From Patulibacter minatonensis DSM 18081 (GTDB lineage Bacteria; Actinomycetota; Thermoleophilia; Solirubrobacterales; Solirubrobacteraceae): DNA of 64,000 nt. A program made the translations under genes and the position numbers. Below the pieces are notes generated by a model. The model was not told where the DNA came from, searched no databases, and saw only the letters and a program-made list of their open reading frames with translations. The stretch lies in assembly GCF_000519325.1 (NCBI RefSeq), contig NZ_KI912613.1:4348469-4412468 (forward strand). Direction: 5' to 3'. This document shows, in pieces, positions 25,813 through 35,886 of this stretch; within the stretch, counting starts at the first letter, position 1; the number at the start of each line of letters is the position of its first letter.

Positions 25813-27212
25813 GCGATGGGCTCCTCGAGCAGGCGGGCGATGGCGGCGGCCGGGATCGGGACCCAGTCGGGGCGGTGGTCGAGCTCGTACCGGAGCTCGT
25901 AGACGGCCTTCTCGAGCTCCAGGATCGAGAGCAGGGTGCGGGTCGCCGTCGCGGACGGCGGCATCAGCGACGGCTCGATCTCCGCGAGGTAGTCGTCGAG
26001 GAAGGCGGCGCGGGCGCGCTCCTCCCAGCCCTCGGGCGGCTCGAACCCCCGCTGGAGCTTCGCGGCGGACGCGGCGTAGGCCAGCGAGCGCAGGAGCCCC
26101 GCGACGTCGCGGAGCGGCGAGCGCTTGCGGCGGCGGTCCAGGAGCGCGCGGGCGGGCTCGCCCTCGAAGTCGAGGATGATCCAGGACGGCCCCGCGTCGC
26201 CGTCGGCCACGCGCAGCGTCTGGCCCAGGTGGAAGTCGCCGTGGTGCCGGATCAGCCGTCCGGCACCGCCGATCTGCGACACGAGCCGCAGGCGGTCCCG
26301 GGCCTCCTCGCCGCGACCGGCGATGGCCTCCAGGCGCTCGTCGTCGTCGGGTAGGTCGACGAAGAGCCGCTCGATCTGCTCGTCGATCGTGGCGACCATG
26401 ATCGCCAGCGCCTCGTCCGTGGGCTCCTCCGGAGCGAACGCCGGATCGTTCAGGTCCGACGCCAGGACGTTGTGCATCCGGGCGACGACGACGCCGAGCG
26501 CGGCGAGCTGCGGCAGCAGGCCCTCCGGGTCCTCGGCGAGCTCGTCGAGGACGAGCTCCCAGCCGTCGCGCCCGCCCTCGACGAAGCGCTGGACGACCCC
26601 GAACGTGGCCTCCATGACCTCGCCGCTGTAGCCGTACCAGCCGCCGAGCTCGGCGATGTGCGGGAACGCGCGCGCCGAGAGGAAGCGGGTCATCTCGAGC
26701 TCGGGGTTCTCCCCCGGCTCGATCCGGCGGAACGCCTTCATCACCAGCGCGTCATCGATGACGACCGACGAGTTCGACTGCTCGGCACCCATCGCGCGGA
26801 CGACCGGCTGCTCGGCCGGCGGCAGGACGGCGTCGACCCAGTGGAACTCGATGCGCGGGTCCTCCCCCAGGACGGCGCGGTCGCGCAGCATCCCGGCGAT
26901 CAGCGCGGCGGCCTCGGGGTCCGACAGCGCGTCGTAGACCGTGTGGCCGCCCAGCTGCTCGAGCACGGCCGTGCTCCAGGCCTCGGAGGCGGGCCGGATC
27001 GCGAGCGGCAGCTGGTAGAGGTCGTGCGTGCCGCCGGGGAACCGGGCCTCGACGACCGCGACGGCGAGCCTGAGCGCGGGGTCCTCGCGCAGGACGACGA
27101 CGTCGAGCACGCGGACCTGGGCGAGCTCGCGCGACTTCGCGCCGAACCAGCGCTGACCGGCGAGCCACTCGGCGAGGTTCGCCTCGTCCAGACCGCTCAG
27201 ATCAACCGACAT
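25809..27212 (-). CDS. pep2: Maltokinase
   Basis: Phosphorylates maltose with ATP to maltose-1-phosphate, the donor for GlgE. The 467-residue protein has the aminoglycoside-phosphotransferase-like core: [32 protein letters not shown] with the catalytic Asp, and [14 protein letters not shown] for metal binding. Length is typical of actinobacterial Pep2/Mak. It is a separate protein here, not fused to TreS as in some species. Start ATG 27212 overlaps the end of treS by 11 bases and has GGAGG upstream inside treS. Confidence 0.94.
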   Translation of the reverse strand: MSVDLSGLDEANLAEWLAGQRWFGAKSRELAQVRVLDVVVLREDPALRLAVAVVEARFPGGTHDLYQLPLAIRPASEAWSTAVLEQLGGHTVYDALSDPEAAALIAGMLRDRAVLGEDPRIEFHWVDAVLPPAEQPVVRAMGAEQSNSSVVIDDALVMKAFRRIEPGENPELEMTRFLSARAFPHIAELGGWYGYSGEVMEATFGVVQRFVEGGRDGWELVLDELAEDPEGLLPQLAALGVVVARMHNVLASDLNDPAFAPEEPTDEALAIMVATIDEQIERLFVDLPDDDERLEAIAGRGEEARDRLRLVSQIGGAGRLIRHHGDFHLGQTLRVADGDAGPSWIILDFEGEPARALLDRRRKRSPLRDVAGLLRSLAYAASAAKLQRGFEPPEGWEERARAAFLDDYLAEIEPSLMPPSATATRTLLSILELEKAVYELRYELDHRPDWVPIPAAAIARLLEEPIA

Positions 27213-29082
27213 CGGGGACCTCCTGGTCGGCGACGACCGGTTCGAGGACCGGGCCGTCGTCGGTGTCCCGCAGCAGGAACCAGAAGAACCCGCGTGGCGC
27301 GAGCGTCAGGAGGTACGGCAGCTCGCCGATGCGCGGGAAGAGCGTCCGGCCGAACATCTCCTCCGGGCAGCGACCCTCGAAGGCGGAGAGGTCGAGCTCG
27401 ACCGCCTGCGCGCTGCGGGCCATGTTGTGGACGCAGAGGACGACGTCGTCCTCGTAGCGGCGGACGTGCGCGAAGACCTTCGAGTTCGACGGCGAGAGCG
27501 GCTCGTACGTGCCGACGCCGAAGACCGGGTGCTCCTTGCGCAGCTGGATGAACCGCTTCATCCAGCGCAGCAGCGAGGTCGGCGTGCGCAGCTGGGCCTC
27601 GACGTTGACCGCCTGGTAGCTGTAGACCGGGTCCATCAGGGGCGGCGCGTAGAGCTGCGCGAAGTCGGCCTTCGAGAAGCCGCCGTTGCGGTCGCCCGTC
27701 CACTGCATCGGGGTGCGGACCCCGTCGCGGTCGCCGAGGTAGACGTTGTCGCCCATCCCGATCTCGTCGCCGTAGTAGAGGACCGGCGAGCCCGGGAGCG
27801 AGAACATGATCGCGTTCATCAGCTCGATCTCGTCCCGGCCGTTGTCGAGCAGCGGGGCGAGCCGCCGGCGGATGCCGACGTTGAGCTTCATGCGCGGGTC
27901 CTTGGCGTACTCGCCGTACATGTAGTCCCGCTCCTCGTCCGTGACCATCTCGAGCGTCAGCTCGTCGTGGTTGCGGAGGAAGATGCCCCACTGGCAGTTG
28001 TCGGGGATGTCGGGCGTCTGCTCGAGGATCTCGTACATCGGCGTCGCGTCCTCGCGGCGCAGCGACATGAACATCCGCGGCATCACCGGGAAGTGGAACG
28101 CCATGTGGCACTCGTCGCCGTCGCCGAAGTACTCGACGACGTCGGCCGGCCACTGGTTGGCCTCGGCCAGCAGCACCCGGTCCTGGTAGCCCTCGTCGAC
28201 CTCGCGGCGGACGCGCTTGAGGAACTCGTGGGTCTCCGGCAGGTTCTCGCCGTTGGTGCCGGGGCGCTCGAAGAGATATGGCACGGCGTCGAGCCGGAAC
28301 CCGTCGAGCCCGAGGTCGAGCCAGAAGCGCAGGGCCTCGAGCATGGCCTCCTGGACCGCCGGGTTGTCGTAGTTCAGGTCCGGCTGGTGGGCGAAGAAGC
28401 GGTGCCAGTAGTACTGGCCCGCGACGGGGTCCCACGTCCAGTTCGACGGCTCGGTGTCGATGAAGATGATCCGGGCCTCGGAGTACAGCTGGTCGTCGTC
28501 GTTCCAGACGTACCAGTCGCGCTCGGGCGAGCCCTTCGGGGCGTTCCGGGCCTTCTGGAACCACTCGTGGTCGCTCGAGGTGTGGTTCATCACGAGGTCG
28601 GCGATGATCCGGATGCCGCGCTCGTGCGCCGCGTCGATCAGCGCGCGGATGTCGTCGATCGTCCCGTAGTCCTCGTGGACGAGGTAGAAGTCGGCGATGT
28701 CGTAGCCGCCGTCCTTCAGCGGCGAGGCGTACATCGGCAGGAGCCAGATGCAGTCGACGCCGAGCCACTGCAGGTAGTCGAGCTTCTCCGTCAGGCCGCG
28801 GATGTCGCCGGATCCGTCGTTGTTGCCGTCGAAGAACCCGCGCAGATGGATCTCGTAGAAGACCGCGGTCTTGAACCACAGCGGGTCGCTCTCGAACCAC
28901 GAGTTCGGGTGGTTCGGGGTCGCGACCTCGCGCCCGCCGCCCGCGGGGTCCGCGGATCCCGGGGTCGGCAGGGTCGTCGTGTCGCCGCCCGCGGGCGCCT
29001 GGGTCGCGGTGCCCTGGGGGTCGCGGGGCTCGGGGAGGCTCGCGGCGTCGGGGCCGCCGGGGGTCGGGAGGTCGCCGCTCAT
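27202..29082 (-). CDS. treS: Trehalose synthase (maltose alpha-D-glucosyltransferase)
   Basis: Interconverts trehalose and maltose, feeding Pep2 and GlgE. The 626-residue GH13 enzyme has a Pro/Gly/Thr-rich N-terminal extension of about 55 residues, then [22 protein letters not shown]. Catalytic residues are in [14 protein letters not shown] (Asp265), LLAEANQWP (Glu307) and RNHDEL (Asp373). GTPMQW-type sequence ([14 protein letters not shown]) is typical of TreS. The ATG at 29082 overlaps the glgE stop (ATGA). The N-terminal extension is probably flexible and not conserved. Confidence 0.96.
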   Translation of the reverse strand: MSGDLPTPGGPDAASLPEPRDPQGTATQAPAGGDTTTLPTPGSADPAGGGREVATPNHPNSWFESDPLWFKTAVFYEIHLRGFFDGNNDGSGDIRGLTEKLDYLQWLGVDCIWLLPMYASPLKDGGYDIADFYLVHEDYGTIDDIRALIDAAHERGIRIIADLVMNHTSSDHEWFQKARNAPKGSPERDWYVWNDDDQLYSEARIIFIDTEPSNWTWDPVAGQYYWHRFFAHQPDLNYDNPAVQEAMLEALRFWLDLGLDGFRLDAVPYLFERPGTNGENLPETHEFLKRVRREVDEGYQDRVLLAEANQWPADVVEYFGDGDECHMAFHFPVMPRMFMSLRREDATPMYEILEQTPDIPDNCQWGIFLRNHDELTLEMVTDEERDYMYGEYAKDPRMKLNVGIRRRLAPLLDNGRDEIELMNAIMFSLPGSPVLYYGDEIGMGDNVYLGDRDGVRTPMQWTGDRNGGFSKADFAQLYAPPLMDPVYSYQAVNVEAQLRTPTSLLRWMKRFIQLRKEHPVFGVGTYEPLSPSNSKVFAHVRRYEDDVVLCVHNMARSAQAVELDLSAFEGRCPEEMFGRTLFPRIGELPYLLTLAPRGFFWFLLRDTDDGPVLEPVVADQEVPDVG

Positions 29083-31010
29083 CGGGTGTCCACCCGCAGC
29101 ACGTGGGCGGCCCGTTCGCCGGGCACCAGCCGCACGTAGTTGCCGCCCTGGTGCCAGTCGAACCGCTCGACGCTCAGGAGGTCGGTGACGGTGTAGGTCC
29201 CGGGCAGCCCCAGGTCGTGCGGGATCTCCACGAGGCCCTCCTGGGCGGTGTGCGGGTCGACGTTGACGACGGTGATGACGACGTTGTCCTCTCGGCGCTT
29301 CACGTAGGCGACGAGCGCCTCGTTGCGGGTGTCCAGGAACCGGAGGTCCCCGAGGTGCTGCAGCGCGGGGTTGTCGCGCCGGGCGCGGTTCAGGGTCCCG
29401 ATCAGCGGCAGCAGCGGACCGTCGAGCCGACGGTCGTGGGCCTCGTACTTCTCCGAGTCGAGGTACTCCTCGCTGTGCGGCTTGACCGCGGTGTGCTCGA
29501 AGTTCTCGAAGCCGGAGTAGACGCCCCAGCTCGGGGACAGCGTCGCGGCGAGCACCGCGCGGACGGGGAACGCGTTCGGCCCGCCGTGCTGGAGCTCCTC
29601 GCTGAGGATGTCCGGCGTGTTGACGAAGGCGTTGGGCCGGAAGTACTCCTGCTCGCCGGAGTGCGCGAGCTCGGTGAAGTAGTCGCGTAGCTCCCACGAC
29701 GCGTTCTTCCACGTGAAGTACGTGTAGGACTGCTGGTAGCCGGCCTTCGCGAGCGCCTGCATCACGCGACGGCGGGTGAACGCCTCGGCGAGGAAGATCA
29801 CGTCGGGGTCGGTCTTCCGCACCTCGGCGAGCAGCCACTCCCAGAACGGGATCGGCTTCGTGTGCGGGTTGTCGACGCGGAAGACGCGGACGCCGTGGTC
29901 GATCCAGAAGCGGACGACGTCCAGGAGCGCCTGCCAGAGGCCCTCCCAGTCCTCGCACGCGAAGTCGACGTTGTAGATGTCCTGGTACTTCTTCGGCGGG
30001 TTCTCCGCGTACTTCAGCGTGCCGTCGGGGCGGCGGTTGAACCACTCCGGGTGCTCGGTCAGCCACGGGTGGTCGGCGGAGCACTGGATCGCGAAGTCCA
30101 GCGCGAGCTTCATGCCGTGGTCGTCCAGGACGGACACGAGGCGGTCGACGTCCTCGATCGTCCCGAGCTCGGCGTGGACGGCGGTGTGGCCGCCCGACGC
30201 GTCGCCGATCGCGTACGGGCTGCCGGGGTCGTCCGGTCCGGCGACCAGCGTGTTGTTGCGGCCCTTGCGGTTCTTGAGGCCGATCGGGTGGATCGGCGGG
30301 AAGTACAGGACGTCGAAGCCGAGCTCCGCCAGGCGCGGGACCTGCTCCGTGGCGCCCTTCAGGCCCCCGAACGACCGGGGGAACAGCTCGTACCACGAGC
30401 CGAAGCGCGCGATGACCGGGTCGACCTGGACCGGCAGCGACTCACCGGCGGCCTGCTCGGCGCGGTCGGGGTGGTCGGCGAGGATCGCGGCGAGGTCCGG
30501 GTCCAGCGCGACCTCCGGACGCGCGTCCGGGCCCTCGAGCAGGGCGGCGGCCTCCTCGATGCGGCGACGGGCCGCGCCCTCGGCGTTCCTCGCGGCGTCG
30601 CGCAGGATCAGGACGCCCTCCGACAGCTCGCCCGAGAGGTCCTCCTGACCCGCGGCGTGCTTGCGGTCGATCTCGTGGCGCCAGGTGGCGAAGCGGTCGA
30701 CCCAGGCCAGGACGTGCCAGGTCCAGTCGCCGAGCGTGTCGTCGAGCTGCAGCTCGCCCTCCCAGCGGACGCCCTGCTCGTGGGCGTCGACCGGGCGCAG
30801 CGGGGACTCGCGCCAGGCCTCCTCGCCGGCGGGCCGGAAGCGGGCGACGGCGCGGAGCGTGTCGTGGCCGTCGCGGAAGACGTCCGCGTACACGGCAAGC
30901 ACGTCGCCGGCGGTGCGCTTGACGGCTGCGCGGCCCCCGTCGACGGCCGGGCCCGGACGTTCGATGCGGATGCGGGGCGGCGGGGATTGCGAGGATGGGG
31001 CGCGGGGCAC
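29079..31010 (-). CDS. glgE: Alpha-1,4-glucan:maltose-1-phosphate maltosyltransferase
   Basis: Extends alpha-glucan by transferring maltose from maltose-1-phosphate. The 643-residue protein shows the GlgE arrangement: an N-terminal beta domain, a helical insert, then [51 protein letters not shown] with nucleophile Asp380, and FLAEAF with Glu409. The GTG at 31010 is the only plausible start and lacks a Shine-Dalgarno sequence. A GATAGT box ends 11 bases upstream, so the mRNA may start only a few bases before it. This is the first gene of an eight-gene transcript and is divergent from malQ. Confidence 0.96.
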   Translation of the reverse strand: MPRAPSSQSPPPRIRIERPGPAVDGGRAAVKRTAGDVLAVYADVFRDGHDTLRAVARFRPAGEEAWRESPLRPVDAHEQGVRWEGELQLDDTLGDWTWHVLAWVDRFATWRHEIDRKHAAGQEDLSGELSEGVLILRDAARNAEGAARRRIEEAAALLEGPDARPEVALDPDLAAILADHPDRAEQAAGESLPVQVDPVIARFGSWYELFPRSFGGLKGATEQVPRLAELGFDVLYFPPIHPIGLKNRKGRNNTLVAGPDDPGSPYAIGDASGGHTAVHAELGTIEDVDRLVSVLDDHGMKLALDFAIQCSADHPWLTEHPEWFNRRPDGTLKYAENPPKKYQDIYNVDFACEDWEGLWQALLDVVRFWIDHGVRVFRVDNPHTKPIPFWEWLLAEVRKTDPDVIFLAEAFTRRRVMQALAKAGYQQSYTYFTWKNASWELRDYFTELAHSGEQEYFRPNAFVNTPDILSEELQHGGPNAFPVRAVLAATLSPSWGVYSGFENFEHTAVKPHSEEYLDSEKYEAHDRRLDGPLLPLIGTLNRARRDNPALQHLGDLRFLDTRNEALVAYVKRREDNVVITVVNVDPHTAQEGLVEIPHDLGLPGTYTVTDLLSVERFDWHQGGNYVRLVPGERAAHVLRVDTR

Positions 31011-31057
31011 GTGTCCGATCCACTATCCAGCAGCCCCGGACAGGAAACGTTCACCAG

Positions 31058-32401
31058 ATGTCAATACCGCGCTCGAGCGGGATCCAGTTGCATCTCTCGT
31101 CGCTGCCCGGCGGCCGTCTCGGCGCGGAGGCCCGGGCGTTCGTCGACTGGCTCCACGCGGCCGGCCAGTCGTGGTGGCAGACCCTGCCGCTCGGCCCGCC
31201 GGACGAGTACCGCTCGCCCTACAAGTCCGCCTCGGCGTTCGCCGCGTGGAACGGGTTCCTCGAGGATCCCGAGGCCCCGGTGAGCGCCGACGAGGAGGAC
31301 GGGTTCCGGGCGCGCCACGGGTTCTGGGTGACCGACTGGGAGGCGTTCGCCGGCGACGGCGCCGTCGCCGACCAGGTCCGCTTCGAGCGCGAGTGGTCCG
31401 CCCTGCGCGCGTACGCGGCGGAACGCGGCGTACGGATGATCGGCGACGTCCCGATCTACGTCGCGCCCGACGGCGCCGACCACCGGGCGCACCCGGAGCT
31501 GTTTCGCGAGGGCGTCGTCTCGGGCGCGCCGCCGGACGCGTACTCCGACAAGGGCCAGTTCTGGGCCAACCCGGTCTACGACTGGCCGGCGCTGCAGCGC
31601 CGCGGCTACCGCTGGTGGACGGAGCGGTTCCGCCGCACGTTCGACCTCTTCGACCTCGCCCGCATCGACCACTTCCGTGGCTTCGTGTCGTATTGGGCCG
31701 TTCCCGAGGACGCGCCGGACGCGTCGCACGGGCGCTGGGCGCGTGGTCCCGGGCGCGCCGTGTTCGACGCGGCGGCGCGGGATCTGCGGTCGGATCTGGA
31801 GCACCGGGCCCGCGAGTCGGAGGCCGGCGGGCCGCCGGTCACGCCCGGCGGGGCGAGGACCGGTGCATCGGCCGGGAACGCGACGTCCGACGGCACCGTG
31901 GAGACCCCCGTCGGCCTCCCCCTGATCGCGGAGGACCTGGGCGTGATCACGCCCGCGGTCGAGCGCCTGCGCGACGGCCTCGGTCTGCCGGGGATGGTCG
32001 TCCTGCAGTTCGCGTTCGACCCGGACGACCCTGACGGCCCGCACCGGCCGGAGAACCATCGGGAGCACCAGGTCCTCTACACCGGCACCCACGACAACGA
32101 CACCCTGCGCGGCTGGTGGGAGTCGATCCCCGACGACAGACGCGCCGAGACCGACGCGGCGATCGACGCTGCCGGCGTCCGCCAGGACGAGCCCTGGTGG
32201 TCGCTGGTGGCCCTGGCGCAGTCCTCGCGGGCGTCGCTCTGCATGCTGCAGGTGCAGGATCTGCTCGGTCTGGGCAGCGAGTACCGCATGAACGTGCCGG
32301 GAGAGCAGGGCGGGTCGTGGGGCTACCGGTTGGAGCCGGGGCAGCTGACGGCGCAGGACGCCGCGCGGCTGAAGGCGCTGACGGTCGGGGCGGGGCGATG
32401 A
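31058..32401 (+). CDS. malQ: 4-alpha-glucanotransferase (amylomaltase)
   Basis: Transfers glucan segments between maltooligosaccharides. The 447-residue GH77 enzyme has SSGIQLHLSSLPGG at the N-terminus, ARIDHFRGF with nucleophile Asp204, IAEDLG with Glu292, and GTHDNDT with Asp346. It is somewhat short for the family, and residues about 252-286 are a low-complexity Gly/Ala/Thr-rich insertion between the first two catalytic motifs. It is divergent from glgE, sharing a 47-base gap, and would recycle short chains made by the debranching enzyme. Start ATG 31058 fits homology. Confidence 0.94.
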   Translation: MSIPRSSGIQLHLSSLPGGRLGAEARAFVDWLHAAGQSWWQTLPLGPPDEYRSPYKSASAFAAWNGFLEDPEAPVSADEEDGFRARHGFWVTDWEAFAGDGAVADQVRFEREWSALRAYAAERGVRMIGDVPIYVAPDGADHRAHPELFREGVVSGAPPDAYSDKGQFWANPVYDWPALQRRGYRWWTERFRRTFDLFDLARIDHFRGFVSYWAVPEDAPDASHGRWARGPGRAVFDAAARDLRSDLEHRARESEAGGPPVTPGGARTGASAGNATSDGTVETPVGLPLIAEDLGVITPAVERLRDGLGLPGMVVLQFAFDPDDPDGPHRPENHREHQVLYTGTHDNDTLRGWWESIPDDRRAETDAAIDAAGVRQDEPWWSLVALAQSSRASLCMLQVQDLLGLGSEYRMNVPGEQGGSWGYRLEPGQLTAQDAARLKALTVGAGR

Positions 32402-32435
32402 CGCGTCCCGACGTCCGTTCCGCGGGGAGCACCCG

Positions 32436-33203
32436 GTGAGCCCGTTCTCCGCGATCCCCGGCGAGGCTCCGGACGTCCTGCCGCCCGAGGGTGCCGCCAG
32501 CCGGCGCGGGGTCGTGGCCCTGGGCGACTCGATCACGGTCGGCGAGGGCGAGCCGCTGCTGGGCGTCGCGATGCAGTCCTGGGGCGCCTGGGTCGCCGAG
32601 GCGTTCGACGTCCCGTTCCACAAGCTCGCCCGCAACGGCGCGACCGCCCGCGAGATCCTGGCCGACCTCGTGCCGCGGATGCACGGCCGCTACGACGTCG
32701 CCCTGGTCTACGCCGGCGTCAACGACGTCCGTGGCGACCCGTGGGACGCCGACGACTACCGCCTGACGATGGACGCGATCGTCGGTGCGGCGACGACCCA
32801 CGCCGACCGCGTCGTCGTGGCGACGCTGCCGGCCGACCTGGGCCGGCCGAGCTGCGCGCCGAAGCCGTCCCGGGCCTCGGCGCTGGTGCGCGACGTCGCG
32901 GCGGTCCACGGGGCGCTCGTGCTCGACCTCGCGGACTTCGGCGGACGGAGGCACGTGCTGCCCGACGTCGTCCACCCGTCGGCACCGGGCCAGGTGGAGA
33001 TGGCCGCGCGGACCGTGGCGGTCCTGGCGGCCGACGGCCTGCACGGTCCCGGCGGATCGGCGCCCACCGACCCGTGGGCGCTCGCGGACCCGTACGACTC
33101 GCCTCGGGCGAAGCTCGCCGCCGAGCGTCGCTGGGTGCGGGGCTTCGGCCGCGACGTCGGCCGGCGCGCGGTCGAGGCGGCCCAGCGCCGGGCGCGCGGC
33201 TGA
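32436..33203 (+). CDS. SGNH/GDSL-family hydrolase
   Basis: A 255-residue esterase/lipase-like protein. VVALGDSITVGEGEP contains the nucleophilic Ser of block I, RNGATAREI fits block II, AGVNDV block III and DVVHPSAPG the catalytic Asp-His of block V. No signal peptide is visible, so it is probably cytoplasmic. The GTG at 32436 lies 34 bases after malQ and may be co-transcribed with it. Substrate unknown. It is convergent with leuB. Confidence 0.88.
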   Translation: MSPFSAIPGEAPDVLPPEGAASRRGVVALGDSITVGEGEPLLGVAMQSWGAWVAEAFDVPFHKLARNGATAREILADLVPRMHGRYDVALVYAGVNDVRGDPWDADDYRLTMDAIVGAATTHADRVVVATLPADLGRPSCAPKPSRASALVRDVAAVHGALVLDLADFGGRRHVLPDVVHPSAPGQVEMAARTVAVLAADGLHGPGGSAPTDPWALADPYDSPRAKLAAERRWVRGFGRDVGRRAVEAAQRRARG

Positions 33204-33228
33204 CGGTCGCCGCGCCGCCGCGCGCCCG

Positions 33229-34269
33229 CTACTTCAGGCGCGACCGCACCGCGGCCAGCGCCTCGGCCGTGGTCGCTTTGCCGCCCAGGTCGCCGGTGCG
33301 CAGGCCGTCGCCCAGCGCGCCGTCGACCGCGGACTCCAACGCGGTGGCCTCGGCCTCGAGGCCGAAGTCGTAGCGGAGCATCATCGCGGCGGAGAGGAAC
33401 ATCGCCAGCGGGTTGGCGATGCCCTGGCCCGCGATGTCCGGTGCGGAGCCGTGGACGGGCTCGAACATGCCGGGCTGCGACGGGTCGCCGATCGAGGCGG
33501 AGGGCAGCATCCCGAGCGAGCCGGAGAGCATCGCCGCGGCGTCGGAGAGGATGTCGCCGAAGAGGTTCTCGGTGACGATCACGTCGAACTGCGTCGGGCG
33601 GGCGATGAGCTCCATCGCGCACGAGTCGACGAGCTGGTCGCGCAGCTCGACGTCGCTGTACTCCTCGGCGTGGATGCGGTGGACGACCTCGCGCCACTGG
33701 CGGGAGGTCTCCATGACGTTGGCCTTGTCGACCGAGTGCACGAGGTTGCGACGCTTGCGTGCGGTCTCGAAGGCGGATCGCGCGATCCGCTCGACCTCGG
33801 CGACGGTGTAGTGGCAGAGGTCCGACGCGTCGGTCGCGGTGCGCGTCTTCTCGCCGAAGTAGATGCCGCCGGTGAGCTCGCGGACGACGAGCAGGTCGGT
33901 GCCGTCGAGGACCTCGCGCTTGAGCGCCGAGGCGTCGTACAGGGCCGGGACCGGGCGGACCGGGCGGAGGTTGGAGAACAGGCCGAGCTCCTTGCGCAGG
34001 CCGAGCAGGCCCTGCTCCGGGCGCGGCGCGTTCGGGTCCGTCGTGTCCCACTTCGGCCCGCCGACCGCCGCCAGCAGGACCGACTCCGACGCCTTGCACG
34101 CGGCGGTCGTCTCGTCCGTCAGCGCGGTCCCGTGCAGGTCGATCGACGCGCCGCCGAACGGGTGCTCGGTGAACGTGAAGTCGCCGAGCTCCCCGAGGAT
34201 CTCGAGGGTCGGCGCGGTGATCTCCGGGCCGATCCCGTCACCGGGCAGGACTGCGATCGCGTGAGCCAT
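33229..34269 (-). CDS. leuB: 3-isopropylmalate dehydrogenase
   Basis: Oxidatively decarboxylates 3-isopropylmalate in leucine synthesis and also the 3-methylmalate made from citramalate. The 346-residue protein has VLPGDGIGPEI, the LLAAVGGPKWD substrate loop, and TENLFGDILSDAAAMLSGSLGMLPSASIG, the family signature. Length is typical. The ATG at 34269 has no Shine-Dalgarno sequence but a TATCGT box 7 bases upstream, so it is predicted leaderless. It is separated from leuC-leuD by two unrelated genes. Confidence 0.97.
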   Translation of the reverse strand: MAHAIAVLPGDGIGPEITAPTLEILGELGDFTFTEHPFGGASIDLHGTALTDETTAACKASESVLLAAVGGPKWDTTDPNAPRPEQGLLGLRKELGLFSNLRPVRPVPALYDASALKREVLDGTDLLVVRELTGGIYFGEKTRTATDASDLCHYTVAEVERIARSAFETARKRRNLVHSVDKANVMETSRQWREVVHRIHAEEYSDVELRDQLVDSCAMELIARPTQFDVIVTENLFGDILSDAAAMLSGSLGMLPSASIGDPSQPGMFEPVHGSAPDIAGQGIANPLAMFLSAAMMLRYDFGLEAEATALESAVDGALGDGLRTGDLGGKATTAEALAAVRSRLK

Positions 34270-34276
34270 GCCGCCC

Positions 34277-34282
34277 ACGATA
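34277..34282 (-). promoter_or_regulatory. -10 box of leuB
   Basis: TATCGT on the minus strand, 7 bases upstream of the ATG; transcription should begin at or next to the start codon. Confidence 0.55.
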
Positions 34283-34355
34283 TTCGGGACCCCTCCCCCG
34301 CCGCCGTGCGACCCACGGAAGGACGCACGACCGTCCGGTTTCCGGGACGACCGGG

Positions 34356-35699
34356 TCAGCTCGCGCGAAGCCGCTCCATCGCCTGCTCCGTCTTCTCGCG
34401 CTGCATCCGCGTCGTCGCGTGGCGTTCCTCGGGCGCCCATTCGCAGAGGTCGTCGAGCATCACCCGGAGGTGGCGGCGGACCTGCGCGTGGCGGGCACCG
34501 AAGTCGGCGAGCTCCTCGCACGACAGCCGCAGGTAGTGCCCCCAGCTCGGCGACGGCATCGTGACGCGCACGGCGCCCTCGGCGTCCCGGACGCGCAGCT
34601 CGCCGAGCTGCCGCCACGCCAGTCGGCGCAGCAGGTCGTGCATCTGGTCGATCGCCTGGACCGCGGTCGTCGGGTCGTTGACGCCGGGCGCGAGGCCCTT
34701 CAGCCCGATGTCGACGAGCACCCGGAACGCGTGACGGGGGTCCGAGGCCAGCGTCGGCTCGCTCGCCCAGGCCAGCGCCGAGCGCAGCGTGCGCTCGTGG
34801 TCGAGCGCCCGGGCGCCGTGGACGCGCAGGACGGCCGCGCCCGCGGGGAGGAACCGGCCGACCGGGGCGTGCAGGTCGATCCGGGTGTCGAGCTCCGCGG
34901 CCAGCCGGGACAGCGCGACCAGATCAGCCGCGACCAGCACGCCGGGGCGGCCCTCGTGGTGCAGGGTCTCGTCGCCGTCCCCGAGGAAGCGCCGGGTCGG
35001 CGGCATGCCGCGGTCGCCGTCCCAGTACTCGGCCTCCGGGCCGTCGTGGACCTCGATCGTCGCGTCCCCGGGTGCCTCGAGGGGCGCGTCCGGGGCGGCG
35101 CCGGCCAGCGGGGCGTCGGCCTCGTCCCCGAACGCCACGGGGTGCACGACCTCGAGCTCCGTCCGGGCCTTGTCGCCGACGGTCGCCACCGCGTTGCCGG
35201 CGCGCAGGGTGTTCGTGATCCGGTCGAGCATGACGACGAACATCACCGCGGCGAGGATCGACCAGATCGTGGCGATGATCCCGAACAGGTCGTCGGCCGG
35301 GTTCTCCTCCGGCTTCACGAGCAGCGCCCCGATCGTGGAGAACGTGAACGCGCCGAACGCGAGACCGAGGGCCCGCTTCACCATCCGGTCGCGCCGGAGG
35401 ATGCCGACGAGACGCGGGGACATCGCGATCGACGCGAACTCGACCGTGATGAACGAGATCGTGATCACGAACCCGGCGAGCGCGAGCATGCCGCTGGCCA
35501 CCGACGTCAGCAGCGTCGCGTCGACCTGCGGGGCACTCAGGAGGTCGACCTCCGGCAGGACCTCCACCACGACGACCATCACGAACGCCAGGGCGACGTA
35601 GATCGCGGGGATCAGCCACAGGCTCTCCCCCGCGAGGTAGCGCAGCCGGAACCGCGTGATCGACAGGACGCCGGACAGGCGACGGGAGCGGGAGGTCAT
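34356..35699 (-). CDS. DUF2254 predicted membrane protein
   Basis: A 447-residue integral membrane protein of the DUF2254 family, function unknown. Four hydrophobic segments fill the first 190 residues (LWLIPAIYVALAFVMVVVV, LLTSVASGMLALAGFVITI, ALGLAFGAFTFSTIGALLV and FGIIATIWSILAAVMFVVML). A soluble C-terminal half contains VDIGLKGLAPGVNDPTTAVQAID, the conserved family stretch. The ATG at 35699 fits the family N-terminus. The upstream region carries a phased array of TGCAC motifs. A GGGTAA box 11 bases before the ATG might be an alternative-sigma -10. Confidence 0.88.
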   Translation of the reverse strand: MTSRSRRLSGVLSITRFRLRYLAGESLWLIPAIYVALAFVMVVVVEVLPEVDLLSAPQVDATLLTSVASGMLALAGFVITISFITVEFASIAMSPRLVGILRRDRMVKRALGLAFGAFTFSTIGALLVKPEENPADDLFGIIATIWSILAAVMFVVMLDRITNTLRAGNAVATVGDKARTELEVVHPVAFGDEADAPLAGAAPDAPLEAPGDATIEVHDGPEAEYWDGDRGMPPTRRFLGDGDETLHHEGRPGVLVAADLVALSRLAAELDTRIDLHAPVGRFLPAGAAVLRVHGARALDHERTLRSALAWASEPTLASDPRHAFRVLVDIGLKGLAPGVNDPTTAVQAIDQMHDLLRRLAWRQLGELRVRDAEGAVRVTMPSPSWGHYLRLSCEELADFGARHAQVRRHLRVMLDDLCEWAPEERHATTRMQREKTEQAMERLRAS

Positions 35700-35749
35700 C
35701 GGGCGAGCGTTTACCCGCCACGTTCCGCCCAAGCTCCTTGCGTGCGCAA

Positions 35750-35815
35750 CTGCACAGGAGTGCACGGGCGTGCACCCGGTGCGTGGGTGTCCGCACGGAC
35801 GACGTGCACCCGGTG
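35750..35815. promoter_or_regulatory. Phased TGCAC repeats upstream of the DUF2254 gene
   Basis: The hexamer STGCAC occurs at 35750 (CTGCAC), 35760 and 35770 (GTGCAC), exactly 10 bases apart, and again at 35804. The longer unit CGTGCACCCGGTG is present twice (35769-35781 and 35803-35815). One-turn helical phasing suggests a protein binding array, 50-115 bases upstream of the gene. Confidence 0.45.
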
Positions 35816-35886
35816 ACACCGACGGGCGACGCCCGCGAGGCGGCGGCGGAGACCGATCCGGCCGACCGCGGGGGCCGGCCGGCGGG

